DNA of 64,000 nucleotides from RYN-230 sp963782185 (lineage in GTDB: Bacteria > Actinomycetota > Actinomycetes > Streptosporangiales > Streptosporangiaceae): assembly GCA_963782185.1 (NCBI GenBank), contig CAWAJB010000036.1, positions 1-64,000 of the forward strand. The letters are read 5' to 3'. How positions within the stretch are numbered: position 1 is the stretch's first letter; every line of letters starts with the position of its first letter. Below the pieces are notes generated by a model that saw only the letters and a program-made list of their open reading frames with translations, did no database searches and was not told the DNA's origin. Below, one piece after another: positions 51,183 through 59,948 of the stretch. A program made the translations under genes and the position numbers.

Positions 51183-51836
51183 GTGAAGATCCAGACGCGA
51201 GGCCGGCTCCAGCGGTGGCCGGCCGCCAGCGACGGGCCGGTGATGAGGACAACTGGCGGGCCAGTAGCGAACGAGCCGGGCGGATGGGCCGCCGGGCTGG
51301 CGCCCAGCGACGATCTGCTCCGGCTGGCGACCGCGTGGACGATCGGCCTGGACACGATGGCCCGCGCGGCGGTGGCGGCGGTCACCGCCGTCGCCGAGAC
51401 CCAGCTGCGCTCGATGATGGCCGAGGCCCTGAGCGGTAAGTTCGCCGACTGGGTCTTCGTGGACTTCCTGTCCACCCCGCCGCGCCGGGCGGTCTCCGCC
51501 CGCGAGCCCGACCCGGGGCTGGTCGCGGCGCTGGGCGAGGTCGCCGCGCAGTCCTGCCCGGTGATCAGTTCCGCGGTGAACCGGTGCACCCCGGAAGTCC
51601 GCGCGTCTATCGACGACGAGTGGATGCTCGGCGGCCTGCCCGACGGCCGTCCCGTGGCCAGCGTCATCGGCGCCCGCTCGGTGGCGGTCGGGCCGATCCT
51701 GGCCGGTGACGGGGTGTGCGGCGCGATCACGGTGGTGCGCAGCCGGGTTGGCCCGCGGCTGGGCTTCCGCGAGCTCGGCATCCTGTCCCAGATCGGCCGG
51801 CTGGCTGGTGCGGCCGCGGAGCGGCTCCGCAGCTAG
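51183..51836 (+). CDS. GAF-like domain protein
   Basis: GTG 51183 gives 217 residues; ATG 51243 would give 197. A helix (LLRLATAWTIGLDTMARAAV) precedes a domain ending SVAVGPILAGDGVCGAITVVRSR and LGILSQIGRLAGAAAERL, the typical last strand and helix of GAF sensor domains. No output domain is attached. It may be a stand-alone ligand sensor. Divergent from the SnoaL-like gene, co-directional with the MFS gene. Confidence 0.6.
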   Translation: MKIQTRGRLQRWPAASDGPVMRTTGGPVANEPGGWAAGLAPSDDLLRLATAWTIGLDTMARAAVAAVTAVAETQLRSMMAEALSGKFADWVFVDFLSTPPRRAVSAREPDPGLVAALGEVAAQSCPVISSAVNRCTPEVRASIDDEWMLGGLPDGRPVASVIGARSVAVGPILAGDGVCGAITVVRSRVGPRLGFRELGILSQIGRLAGAAAERLRS

Positions 51837-51925
51837 CGCCCGAATAACCCGCCGGAGTGCGGGTAGCGGTGCTCGGGCCGGGGCCGCGGTGGTGTGGCTC
51901 CGGGCGGTCGGGAGAGGAAGGTCCC

Positions 51926-53388
51926 GTGAGCGACGTACAGACCGGGACGATCAAGACCAAGGTGCCCGCGCGGCTGGACCGGCTGCCCTGGTCCCGGTGG
52001 CATTGGATGATCATCATCGGGCTGGGCACGGTCTGGATCCTGGACGGCCTGGAAGTCACGATCGTGGGACAGATCTCCGGCCAGATCAGCAAACCGGGCA
52101 GCGGGATCCACATCACCCAGAGCCAGATCACCGGCTTCGGTGCGGCCACGTATGTGGCCGGAGCCTGCATCGGCGCCCTGTTCTTCGGCTGGCTGACCGA
52201 CCGGTTCGGCCGCAAGAAGCTATTCATGATCACCCTGGGCGTGTACCTGGCCTCCACCGCGCTCACCGCCTTCTCCTTCGCGCCGTGGTGGTTCTTCCTG
52301 TTCCGGTTCCTCACCGGCTTCGGGATCGGGGGCGAGTACGCCGCGATCAACTCGGCCATCGACGAGCTGATCCCGAGCCGGCACCGGGGCCGGATCGACA
52401 TCGTCATCAACGGCACCTTCTGGGCCGGTGCTGCGGTCGGCGCCCTGATCAGCGTGCCCGCGACCAACGACCTCCCGGTCTTCTGGGGCTGGCGGGTGTG
52501 CTTCGGGCTGGGAGTGGTGCTGGGCCTGGTCGTGCTGCTGGTCCGGCGGAACGTGCCGGAGAGCCCCCGCTGGCTGTTCATCCACGGGCGCGCTCGGGAA
52601 GCTGAAGACCTGGTGGATGGCATCGAGCGCCGGGTCGAGCAGGAAACCGGCAGGGACCTGGAGGAGGCGCGCCAGTCGATCACCATCCGGCAGCGCAAGT
52701 CGATCGGGTTCGTCACGATCGCCCACACCATGTTCGCCCGCTATCCGCGGCGGACGATCCTGGGCTTCTCGCTGTTCATCGGCCAGGCCTTTCTCTACAA
52801 CGCGATCACGTTCGGCTATGCCCAGATCCTGACCGTTTTCTTCCACGTCAAGACGTCCCCGGGCTACTACTTCGCGGTGATCGCGGTGGGCAACCTGCTC
52901 GGCCCGCTCGTGCTCGGGCGGCTGTTCGACTCGATCGGCCGCAAGCCGATGATCGCGGGCACCTACATCCTGTCCGGCGTCCTGCTGCTGGTCACCGCGT
53001 GGCTGTTCGGTGCCGGCGCCCTGACCGCGGTCACGATGACCGCGTGCTGGACCGTGGTGCTGTTCTTCGCCTCGGCCGGGGCCAGCGCGGCCTACCTCAC
53101 GGTCAGCGAGGTGTTCCCGATGGAGACCCGGGCCTGGCCATCGCGTTCTTCTATGCCATCGGCACCGCCGCGGGCGGGATCAGCGGTCCGCTGTTGTTCT
53201 CCTCCCTGGTCAGCACCGGCAAGGTGAGCGACACCGTGATCGCGTTTGCGGTCGGCGCGTCGCTCATGATCCTGGCCGGGCTGGTCGAGGCATTCCTGGG
53301 GGTCAAGGCCGAGCGCAAGGGCCTGGAGGAGATCGCCAGCCCGCTCACCGCCGAGGACGCCAGTACCGTGGGCGCCGCCACCGGCTGA
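51926..53388 (+). pseudogene. MFS (sugar/acid porter) transporter with single-base frameshift
   Basis: GTG 51926 (GGAGAGGAAGG upstream) begins an MFS protein of the sugar porter/AAHS type: DGLEVTIVG in helix 1, FFGWLTDRFGRKKLFMIT between helices 2 and 3, RFLTGFGIGGEYAAINSAID in helix 4. The frame breaks at 53133 after SEVFPMETRA; adding one C restores LAIAFFYAIGTAAGGISGPL and runs to the stop at 53388, about 487 residues, the full family length. The substrate may be an aromatic acid or sugar. Sequencing error or real loss cannot be told apart here. Confidence 0.8.
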
Positions 53389-53886
53389 CCCCGGGCGGCC
53401 CCCGCCCTGTCCCGGTCCCTGTCCCTGTCCCGGTCCCTGTCCCGCCTGCCCTGCCCCGGCGCCGGCCCATCCGGGGGCGGCCCGCCGTGATGGTCTTAAC
53501 CCACCTGCCTCATCCGCCACGTCCGCCCCACCAGTTAGCCAACCCCGTTGGTGATCAAACGATTGGTGTTGCTGGGGCAACACCAATCGTTTGATCACGA
53601 AACCGGGCGGGGCCCGGGTGGCCCCCGGGCGGGGCCTGGGGGAGGGATGGGGCTGTCGTGGTGGCCGGGGCAGGCGGGGGGCAGGTGCTTGGCGGGGGAC
53701 GGGTGCGGGGCGGGAACAGGTGAGCGGGGGAACAGGTGCGAAAGGGGTGGGGCGGCCCGGCAGGGAGCTGAGGGTGCCCCGAGAACGGGTCAGCTCACCA
53801 GGGCCGGGCCGCCCCGGTCTGCGGCTGGCCGCCCCGCCCGTGTTGGCGGGGCGGTCAGCCGGGTCCAGGCGGGGCGTTCAGCCGGG
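53389..53886. other. Convergent intergenic region with simple repeats
   Basis: 498 bases between the tails of the MFS and transketolase genes. It holds CGGTCCCTGTCC-type repeats at 53409-53445, the large hairpin at 53551-53598, and GGGGC-rich low-complexity sequence to 53880. Open frames here are of repeat composition and not credible. Confidence 0.5.
53551..53598. terminator. Perfect 22-bp inverted repeat with four-base loop
   Basis: GTGATCAAACGATTGGTGTTGC-type arm at 53551-53572 pairs exactly with 53577-53598 around TGGG. It is much AT-richer than its surroundings. Placed between convergent genes it can act as a bidirectional terminator, but its length and composition also suit a small mobile or repeat element. 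Confidence 0.7.
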
Positions 53887-55752
53887 TCAGGCGCGGGCCA
53901 GGGTGAGAGCCGCGGAGGTGATGGCCCGGGCGTCGATGCCCGCGTCGGCGAGCTGGTCTTCCGGGGTGGCTGAGCCGGGCATCTCCCGCACGGCCAGGGT
54001 GCGCACGATCGGCAGGGCCTCGTCCGTGCCGTCCGCGAACACCTCCAGCACCGCGTCCCCCAGGCCGCCTTCCGCCCAGTGATCCTCGACCGTGACGATG
54101 CGCCCGGTGTCGCGGGCGGCCTGGCGCAGCGTGGCCGCGTCGATGGGCTTGACCGAGTAGACGTCGATCACCCGGGCGCTCACGCCGCGGGCGGCCAGCT
54201 GGCTGGCCGCGGACAGAGCCTCGTGCACGGTGATCCCGGCGGCAGCGATCGTCACCTGATCGTCCGCGGAGGAGCGCAGCACCCGGCTGCCACCCACCGG
54301 GAACTCCTCACCGGCCTGGTAGATGACGGGGGTACTGCCCCGGGTCAGGCGCAGGTAGCTGACGCCGCCGCGATCCGTCATGGCCGCGGTCAGCCAGGCG
54401 GCCTGGTTGGCGTCACAGGGGTAGAGCACGGTGCTGCCGTGCAGGGCGCGGAACGCGGCCAGGTCCTCGAGCGCCATCTGGGACGGCCCGTCCTGGCCGA
54501 TCGAGACCCCGGCGTGCGAGCCGGCCACCCGCAGGCTGGCCCGGCTCACCGCAGCCATGCGGAGGAAGTCGTAGGCCCGGGTCAGGAAGGCGCCGAACGT
54601 GGCCAGGTAGGGCGTCCAGCCGCGAGCCTGCATGCCCAGGGCCGCGGCCGTCATCTGCTGCTCGGCGATGTAGAACTCGAAAAAGCGGTCGGGGTGCGCG
54701 TCGGCGAAGTACTGGGTCCGGGTCGAGTCGCTGACCTCGCCATCCAGCACGACCACATCCGCCCGGGCGCCGCCGATCGCGGCCAGCGCCTCGCCGAACG
54801 CATCCCGGGTCGCCACCGAGGACCCGACCTCGTACCCGGGCAGGTGCAGCTGGCCGGCCACGAACGCATGCGGCCGCTGGCGCTGCGCGGGCGGCTGCAC
54901 TTCCACCCGGGCGGACCGGGAGCCACCCAGTTCCGCGATGGCCACGTCCGGGTCGGGCAGCGGCTTGCCATGCGCGCCGTCGGCGTCCTCCACCGCCGAC
55001 ACGCCCCGGCCCTTGCGGGTCCGGGCCAGGATGACCGTGGGCCGCCCGGTGGTCTCGGTGGCCTCCGCGTAGGCCCGGTCGATGTCGGTCACGTCGTGCC
55101 CGTCGATCTCGATCGTGTGCCAGCCGAAGGCGGCCATCCGCCGGGCGTAGGCCGCGGTGTCCCACCCGTGCCGGGTCGGGCCGCGCTGGCCGAGCCGGTT
55201 CACGTCGACGATCACGGTCAGGTTGTCCAGCCCGTGGTGGGCGGCGTGCTCGAATGCCTCCCAGATGGACCCTTCGGCCAGCTCGCTGTCCCCGCACAGG
55301 ACCCAGACCCGGTAGGCCAGCTGGTCGAGGTAGCGGCCGGTAAGGGCGAGGCCGACGCCGACCGGCAGGCCCAGCCCGAGCGAGCCGGTGGCCACGTCGA
55401 CCCAGGGCAGCCTCGGGGTGGGGTGCCCCTCCAGCCGGCTGCCCCGGGTGCGGTAGCGGAGCAGCTCGTCGTCGTCGATCGCGCCCGCGGCCCGGTACAG
55501 GGCGTAGAGCAGCGGTGAGGCGTGGCCCTTGGAAAAGATCAGGTGATCGTTACCCGCCGCGTGCGGGTCGGTGAAGTCATAACGCAGATGCCGGGCGAGC
55601 AGCACGGCCATCAGGTCAGCGGCCGACATCGACGAGGTCGGGTGGCCCGAGTTCGCGGCGGCGCTGGCTCGGACCGCGTCAACCCGCAGCTGCTGGCCCA
55701 GGTCCTGCAGCCGGCTGGTTGACGTGCGATCCAGCAACGTTGTGTGGTTCAT
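53887..55752 (-). CDS. Transketolase, short (animal-type) form
   Basis: 621 residues. Thiamine diphosphate binding is shown by GDSELAEGSIWEAFEHAAHH and VIVDVNRLGQ; ANSGHPTSS, FSKGHASPLLYALY and the C-terminal half (AEQQMTAAALGMQARGW, SYLRLTRGSTPVIYQAGE) complete the fold. It transfers two-carbon units between sugar phosphates in the pentose phosphate pathway. The length matches the about 620-residue transketolases of animals and some bacteria, not the about 660-700-residue Tkt of actinomycete central metabolism, so it may be a second enzyme. GGAGGG precedes ATG 55752. Confidence 0.9.
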   Translation of the reverse strand: MNHTTLLDRTSTSRLQDLGQQLRVDAVRASAAANSGHPTSSMSAADLMAVLLARHLRYDFTDPHAAGNDHLIFSKGHASPLLYALYRAAGAIDDDELLRYRTRGSRLEGHPTPRLPWVDVATGSLGLGLPVGVGLALTGRYLDQLAYRVWVLCGDSELAEGSIWEAFEHAAHHGLDNLTVIVDVNRLGQRGPTRHGWDTAAYARRMAAFGWHTIEIDGHDVTDIDRAYAEATETTGRPTVILARTRKGRGVSAVEDADGAHGKPLPDPDVAIAELGGSRSARVEVQPPAQRQRPHAFVAGQLHLPGYEVGSSVATRDAFGEALAAIGGARADVVVLDGEVSDSTRTQYFADAHPDRFFEFYIAEQQMTAAALGMQARGWTPYLATFGAFLTRAYDFLRMAAVSRASLRVAGSHAGVSIGQDGPSQMALEDLAAFRALHGSTVLYPCDANQAAWLTAAMTDRGGVSYLRLTRGSTPVIYQAGEEFPVGGSRVLRSSADDQVTIAAAGITVHEALSAASQLAARGVSARVIDVYSVKPIDAATLRQAARDTGRIVTVEDHWAEGGLGDAVLEVFADGTDEALPIVRTLAVREMPGSATPEDQLADAGIDARAITSAALTLARA

Positions 55753-55917
55753 GATCCCTCCGAACGGTTGCTGGCCGGCGGCCGCCCGCGCCGGCCGGCC
55801 AGACTCATCCGCTGCCCCCGCTCGCGTGCTTTACACCCAGCGGCGATTAGCACCCCGTGGCAGGGGTAGCCGGGCGGGCAGGGACGGCTCAGGCAGTGAT
55901 CCGGTGGAGGGTGACCA

Positions 55918-56388
55918 GTGACAGCACTGATGCGGCGGCATGGCGGCACGGGTACTCCGGCGCGTGGCATCGACCGGATGGTCCGCAACGTCCAGACCGG
56001 GCATTTCGAGCGCAGCCTCTCAGCCCTGACCGCGGCGGGTGCGCTGGTCACCGCGGCTGAGATCTTCTTCGAGCACGACAGCGCCAGCTTCGGCAACAAG
56101 ATGATGTGGATCCCGGTCGCGCTCGGCCCGGTCGGCGCCGCCGCCGGGGTGGCCGGGTTCTTCAGCCGCCGGCTGGCCAAGACCGCGCTGCCGGTGGCCT
56201 CCGCCGCGATCGTCGCGAACGGGCTGCAAGGGACGTACCTGCACGCCCGGGGGATCGCGCAGAAGCCCGGCGGGTGGGCCAACGCCCGGTACAACCTCGA
56301 AATGGGGCCGCCACTGCTGGCTCCGCTCCTGGTCACCATGGTCGGCGGGATGGGCTTGCTGGCCGCGATCCTGCGGCGTGAGCAGTGA
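55918..56388 (+). CDS. Small membrane protein of the sugar dehydrogenase operon
   Basis: 156 residues with about four hydrophobic helices (LSALTAAGALVTAAEIFFEH, VALGPVGAAAGVAGFF, LLAPLLVTMVGGMGLLAAIL). GGAGGGTGACC precedes GTG 55918; ATG 55930 is an alternative. It overlaps the next gene by 4 bp, which links it to the gluconate-dehydrogenase-like pair, perhaps as their membrane anchor. Not recognised as a known family. Confidence 0.65.
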   Translation: MTALMRRHGGTGTPARGIDRMVRNVQTGHFERSLSALTAAGALVTAAEIFFEHDSASFGNKMMWIPVALGPVGAAAGVAGFFSRRLAKTALPVASAAIVANGLQGTYLHARGIAQKPGGWANARYNLEMGPPLLAPLLVTMVGGMGLLAAILRREQ

Positions 56389-57050
56389 GCCGGGGCCCGG
56401 CCCGCCCGCCCGCATCCAAGGGCCCCAGGACGCCAGGCGACGGCCCGGAGCGCTTCCCGGGTTTCGACGTCATGTCCCAGCTGCAGCACTGGGATCCGGC
56501 GACCGCCGCCGTGGTGGAGTCGCGGCTGGGGCCGCCGCCCGCGCCGCGGTTCTTCAGCCCGGCCGAGGAAGCCACCGCCACCGCGCTGCTCGACCTGCTT
56601 CTCGGTCAGGATGAGGAACCCCGGATCCCGGTGACCGCGATGATCGACACCCGGCTCGCCGAGGCCCAGACCGATGGGTGGCGGTACGCCGACATGCCTG
56701 AGGATGGGCAGGCCTGGCGGGACACCCTGGCTCACCTGGACACGGACGCCGAGGTCAAATACGGGGCGGGGTTCGCCGAGTGCCCGGCTGCCGATCAGCG
56801 CGCCCTCATCCAGGCGGTGCAGGATCTGGGCTCAGGTGACTGGCACGGCCTGCCGGCCAGCCGGGTGTGGAGCCTGTGGACCCGCTACGCGTGCACCGCC
56901 TTCTACGCCCACCCCTGGGCCTGGGACGAGATGGGCTTCCCCGGGCCCGCCTACCCGCGCGGTTACAAGAACAAGGGCATGGGACGGCGGGAGCCGTTCG
57001 AGCCGGCTGACCGGCACCCGGCTGCGGATCCGGTGCGGGAGGGCGAATGA
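56385..57050 (+). CDS. Gluconate 2-dehydrogenase subunit 3-like protein
   Basis: 221 residues. FFSPAEEATATALLDLLLG and WSLWTRYACTAFYAHPWAWD then MGFPGPAYPRGY are typical of the subunit 3 family (PF13618), which partners GMC flavoproteins. It lacks the Tat signal present in many family members, so this version probably stays in the cytoplasm or is membrane-tethered through the preceding gene. Overlaps both neighbours by 4 bp. Confidence 0.82.
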   Translation: MSRGPARPPASKGPRTPGDGPERFPGFDVMSQLQHWDPATAAVVESRLGPPPAPRFFSPAEEATATALLDLLLGQDEEPRIPVTAMIDTRLAEAQTDGWRYADMPEDGQAWRDTLAHLDTDAEVKYGAGFAECPAADQRALIQAVQDLGSGDWHGLPASRVWSLWTRYACTAFYAHPWAWDEMGFPGPAYPRGYKNKGMGRREPFEPADRHPAADPVREGE

Positions 57051-58690
57051 GGACCCAGGTCCGCCAGCGAAACGAATCAGCCTGGCTGCTGCCCAACGAC
57101 GGCACCCGGACCAACCACCGGCTGCGCCGCGATATGCGGCAGTTCGCCGATACGGATGAGATCGACCTGGTCATCGTGGGCTGCGGGGCGGGAGGCTCGG
57201 TGCTGCTGCAGCGGCTGGCCCGGGCCGGCTGGCGGGTGGCCGCGCTGGACGCCGGCCCGTTCTGGGACCCGGACACGGACTGGTTCAGTGACGAGGCCGC
57301 GTCCCATCACCTGTACTGGACCGAGCCCCGGGTGATCACGGGGGCCGACCCGGTGCCACTCGGCTCGAACAACTCCGGGCGCGGGGTCGGCGGTTCCATG
57401 GTGCACTACGCCGGCTACACCCCCCGCTTCCATCCCAGCGACTTCGAGACCCTCACCCAGGACGGGGTGGGCGCCGACTGGCCGCTCAGTTACGGTGACC
57501 TGCTGCCGTACTACCGGGCGATCGAGGAGGAACTGCCGGTCGCGGGGGAAGACTGGCCCTGGGGTGACCCACACGGCTACCCCCACCGCCCGCACCCGGT
57601 CGGCGGCAACGGGGAGGTGTTCCTGCGCGGCGCCCGGAAGCTGGGCATCACGGCGAAGGTTGGACCAGTCGCCATTCCTAACGGTCGGTTCGGCAACCGC
57701 CCTCATTGCATCTACCGGGGATTCTGCCTGCAAGGCTGCAAGGTCAACGCCAAGGCATCCCCGCTGGTCAGCCACATCCCCGACGCCATGGCCCACGGCG
57801 GCGAGGTCCGGGCCGATGCCATGGTGACCCGGATCGCCATCGACGAGCGGACCGGGAGGGCCACGGGCGTGCATTACGTACGCGGCGGCCGGGAGCGGTT
57901 CCAGCGGGCCAGGATGGTGGCGGTGGCCGGCTACTCGATCGAGACGCCCCGGTTGCTGCTGAACTCCTCCTCCGGGCGCTTCCCGGACGGACTGTGCAAC
58001 GACTTCGACCAGGTCGGGCGCTATCTCATGGTCCAGGGGGCACCGCAAACCGCGGGCCGGTTCGACGACGAGATCCGGATGTACAAGGCGCCCCCGCCGG
58101 AAGTCAGCTCGGAGGACTTCTACGAGACCGACCCAGCCAAGCCGTACCGGCGCGGCTTCTCCATCCAGAACGTGTCCCCGCTGCCCATCACCTGGGCCGA
58201 GCACGTCGCGGCCCAGGGCCACTGGGGCCGCGCCCTGCGCGACTACATGAGCGACTACGTGCACTGGTGCTGCCTCGGCGCGCTGTGCGAGTTCCTGCCG
58301 CAGGCGGGCAACCGGGTCACGCTGGACGAGGAGACCGACCGCCACGGGCTGCCCGTAGCCAGGTTCTCCTACTCGCAGTGCGACAACGACACGCGGCTGC
58401 TGCACGCCGCACAGCGGGTCATGGAGGACCTCCTGCACGAGGCCGGGGCCAGCGAGGTGATCACCATCCAGCGCTTCGCCCATCTCGTGGGCGGGGCCCG
58501 GATGGCCGCCGACGAACAGCACGGCGTGGTGGACGGCAACTGCCGCAGCTTCGCCGTGCCCAACCTCTACATCACCGACGGGAGCGTGCTGCCCACCCAG
58601 GGCAGCGCCAACCCGGCCCTGACCATCATGGCCGTCGCCGCCCGGGCCGCGGGCCTGCTCCAGGCCGGCGCACGCGGCGGCCCATCCTGA
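57047..58690 (+). CDS. GMC-family FAD oxidoreductase (gluconate/sugar dehydrogenase type)
   Basis: 547 residues. The FAD dinucleotide fold is DLVIVGCGAGGSVLLQRLAR; GRGVGGSMVHYAGYTPRF is the GMC signature region; the C-terminal TDGSVLPTQGSANPALTIMA holds the conserved Asn of the active site. With the subunit 3 protein it should oxidise a sugar or sugar acid (glucose, gluconate or similar) and pass electrons to the respiratory chain. No cytochrome c subunit is present, so the acceptor is unknown. Confidence 0.87.
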   Translation: MRTQVRQRNESAWLLPNDGTRTNHRLRRDMRQFADTDEIDLVIVGCGAGGSVLLQRLARAGWRVAALDAGPFWDPDTDWFSDEAASHHLYWTEPRVITGADPVPLGSNNSGRGVGGSMVHYAGYTPRFHPSDFETLTQDGVGADWPLSYGDLLPYYRAIEEELPVAGEDWPWGDPHGYPHRPHPVGGNGEVFLRGARKLGITAKVGPVAIPNGRFGNRPHCIYRGFCLQGCKVNAKASPLVSHIPDAMAHGGEVRADAMVTRIAIDERTGRATGVHYVRGGRERFQRARMVAVAGYSIETPRLLLNSSSGRFPDGLCNDFDQVGRYLMVQGAPQTAGRFDDEIRMYKAPPPEVSSEDFYETDPAKPYRRGFSIQNVSPLPITWAEHVAAQGHWGRALRDYMSDYVHWCCLGALCEFLPQAGNRVTLDEETDRHGLPVARFSYSQCDNDTRLLHAAQRVMEDLLHEAGASEVITIQRFAHLVGGARMAADEQHGVVDGNCRSFAVPNLYITDGSVLPTQGSANPALTIMAVAARAAGLLQAGARGGPS

Positions 58691-58699
58691 GGGGACCCC

Positions 58700-59128
58700 A
58701 TGCCAGGACGCGACGAGCGCCGTCGACGCTGCGGCGATCACCGGCGAAGGCCCAGGAGACATGGGTCAAGGCGCACGACAGCGCGGTCGGGGAGTATGGC
58801 GAAGGCGAGCGCGCACCGGACCGCGTTCGCCGCGCTGAAGCACCGGTTCGAGAAAGTCGGCGACCACTGGGAGCCGAAGCCGCGAGGCGCCAAGGGGCCA
58901 TCGGATGAGCAGTCGGCCCGGCCGCGGGGCCAGTCGGGCGAGAGTTACGGCGGCGTCGACGCCAACGCCAGCCAGCAGCACCTGCTCGGGCTGGCCCGCC
59001 AGCCGGGCGTGCCCGGCCGGTCCAGCATGACCAAGCAGGAACTGGCCGCCGCGATCGAGAAGGAAAACGACCGGCGCACCGCGGCGGCCCGCGGCGGGCG
59101 CCCGGCCGACGGGAGGGGAGCACGATGA
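58700..59128 (+). CDS. ChaB-family protein with two cancelling frameshifts
   Basis: Read straight, 142 residues from ATG 58700. Residues 1-6 (MPGRDE) and from about 38 on (AHRTAFAALKHRFEKVGDHW, SMTKQELAAAIEKENDRRT) match actinobacterial ChaB proteins, but residues 7-37 are Arg-rich nonsense. The +2 frame across 58719-58810 encodes the missing part, PSTLRRSPAKAQETWVKAHD and SAVGEYGEGERA. So about one base is lost near 58718 and about two near 58812. ChaB proteins are small helical proteins tied to cation transport regulation or stress. The C-terminal half adds a Rho-N/SAP-like helix pair. Confidence 0.75.
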   Translation: MPGRDERRRRCGDHRRRPRRHGSRRTTARSGSMAKASAHRTAFAALKHRFEKVGDHWEPKPRGAKGPSDEQSARPRGQSGESYGGVDANASQQHLLGLARQPGVPGRSSMTKQELAAAIEKENDRRTAAARGGRPADGRGAR

Positions 59129-59627
59129 CAGTGGTCGTGGCGGTACAGGACCGGGCCCGGTCGCGCGCGGCGATCCGCGCAGCCGCATCATGGACGCCAC
59201 CCACGGGCTTGGCGCGGACCGCGGCATCGAAGCCGTCGGCTACCAGGCGCACGACCCGGCGGGTGAGGAGCACCCCGAGATGGTGCTCGACGGGCTGGTC
59301 AAGTCGGTGCGGACCACCGGCGGGATCGGCGTGGTCGGTGTCTACGTGCCCAGCGACCCGGGCGCGGCCAGCCAGGATGCGCAGCAGGGCCGGGTCGGCT
59401 TCGACTACGGCACGTTCTTCCAGAAGGGGCAGGTCATGGGTACCGGGCAGTGCCCCGTCAAGCGGTACAACGAGCAGCTGCGCGACCTGATCGTGGCGGG
59501 CCGCGCGACGCCCTCGCTGCTGGTGTCACACGAGCTGCCGCTCACCGAGGCGCCCGGCGCCTACGAGAAGTTCGACCAGCGGGCGGACGGCTTCACCAAG
59601 GTCCTCCTGCATCCGGCGAACGCCTGA
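59125..59627 (+). pseudogene. Formaldehyde dehydrogenase C-terminal remnant behind a USP-like start
   Basis: From about 59186 the frame ending at 59627 encodes DRGIEAVGYQAHDPAGEEHP, TTGGIGVVGVYVPSDPGA, GTFFQKGQVMGTGQCPVKRY and SHELPLTEAPGAYEKFDQR, the C-terminal 145 residues of glutathione-independent, zinc-type formaldehyde dehydrogenase. The catalytic zinc domain and the first half of the NAD fold are missing. Just upstream, in another frame, ATG 59125 starts MTVVVAVQDRARSRAAIRAA, which looks like a universal stress protein N-terminus. The junction suggests a deletion fusing two genes. Confidence 0.65.
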
Positions 59628-59948
59628 CGTCCGGCCCGGGTACCAGCGGCTGAGCACCCGGGCCGGGCCTGACTGCTCGCCCGCGTGGCATTCAACGACG
59701 ATGCCACGCGGGCGGGTCGCCTCCGCGGGCCGCGGGCCGCCTCCGCGGGCAGGCCGCCTCCGCGGGCCGCGGGTCGCATCCGAAGCGGGCCGCATCCGAA
59801 GCGGGCCGCATCCGCGGGCCGCGGGCCGATCCGCGGTCGAGTCGCGTCCGCGGGCGGGGTGCCCTCCGCCGGTGGCGGTGGGAAGATGAAACGGGAGTAA
59901 CCCGTTCCCCGGGCCGCCGCCGTCTGCCCGGAACGGGCGGAGGGAGCC
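59628..59948. repeat. Low-complexity intergenic region with 14-16-bp repeats
   Basis: Between 59700 and 59870 the sequence is built from GCGGGCCGC, CCTCCGCGGGC and GCATCCGAAGCGGGCC-like units; the last occurs twice exactly. Open frames in it are Arg/Gly/Pro repeats. No gene is supported. A possible promoter for the following GAF gene would lie near 59890-59930. Confidence 0.5.
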
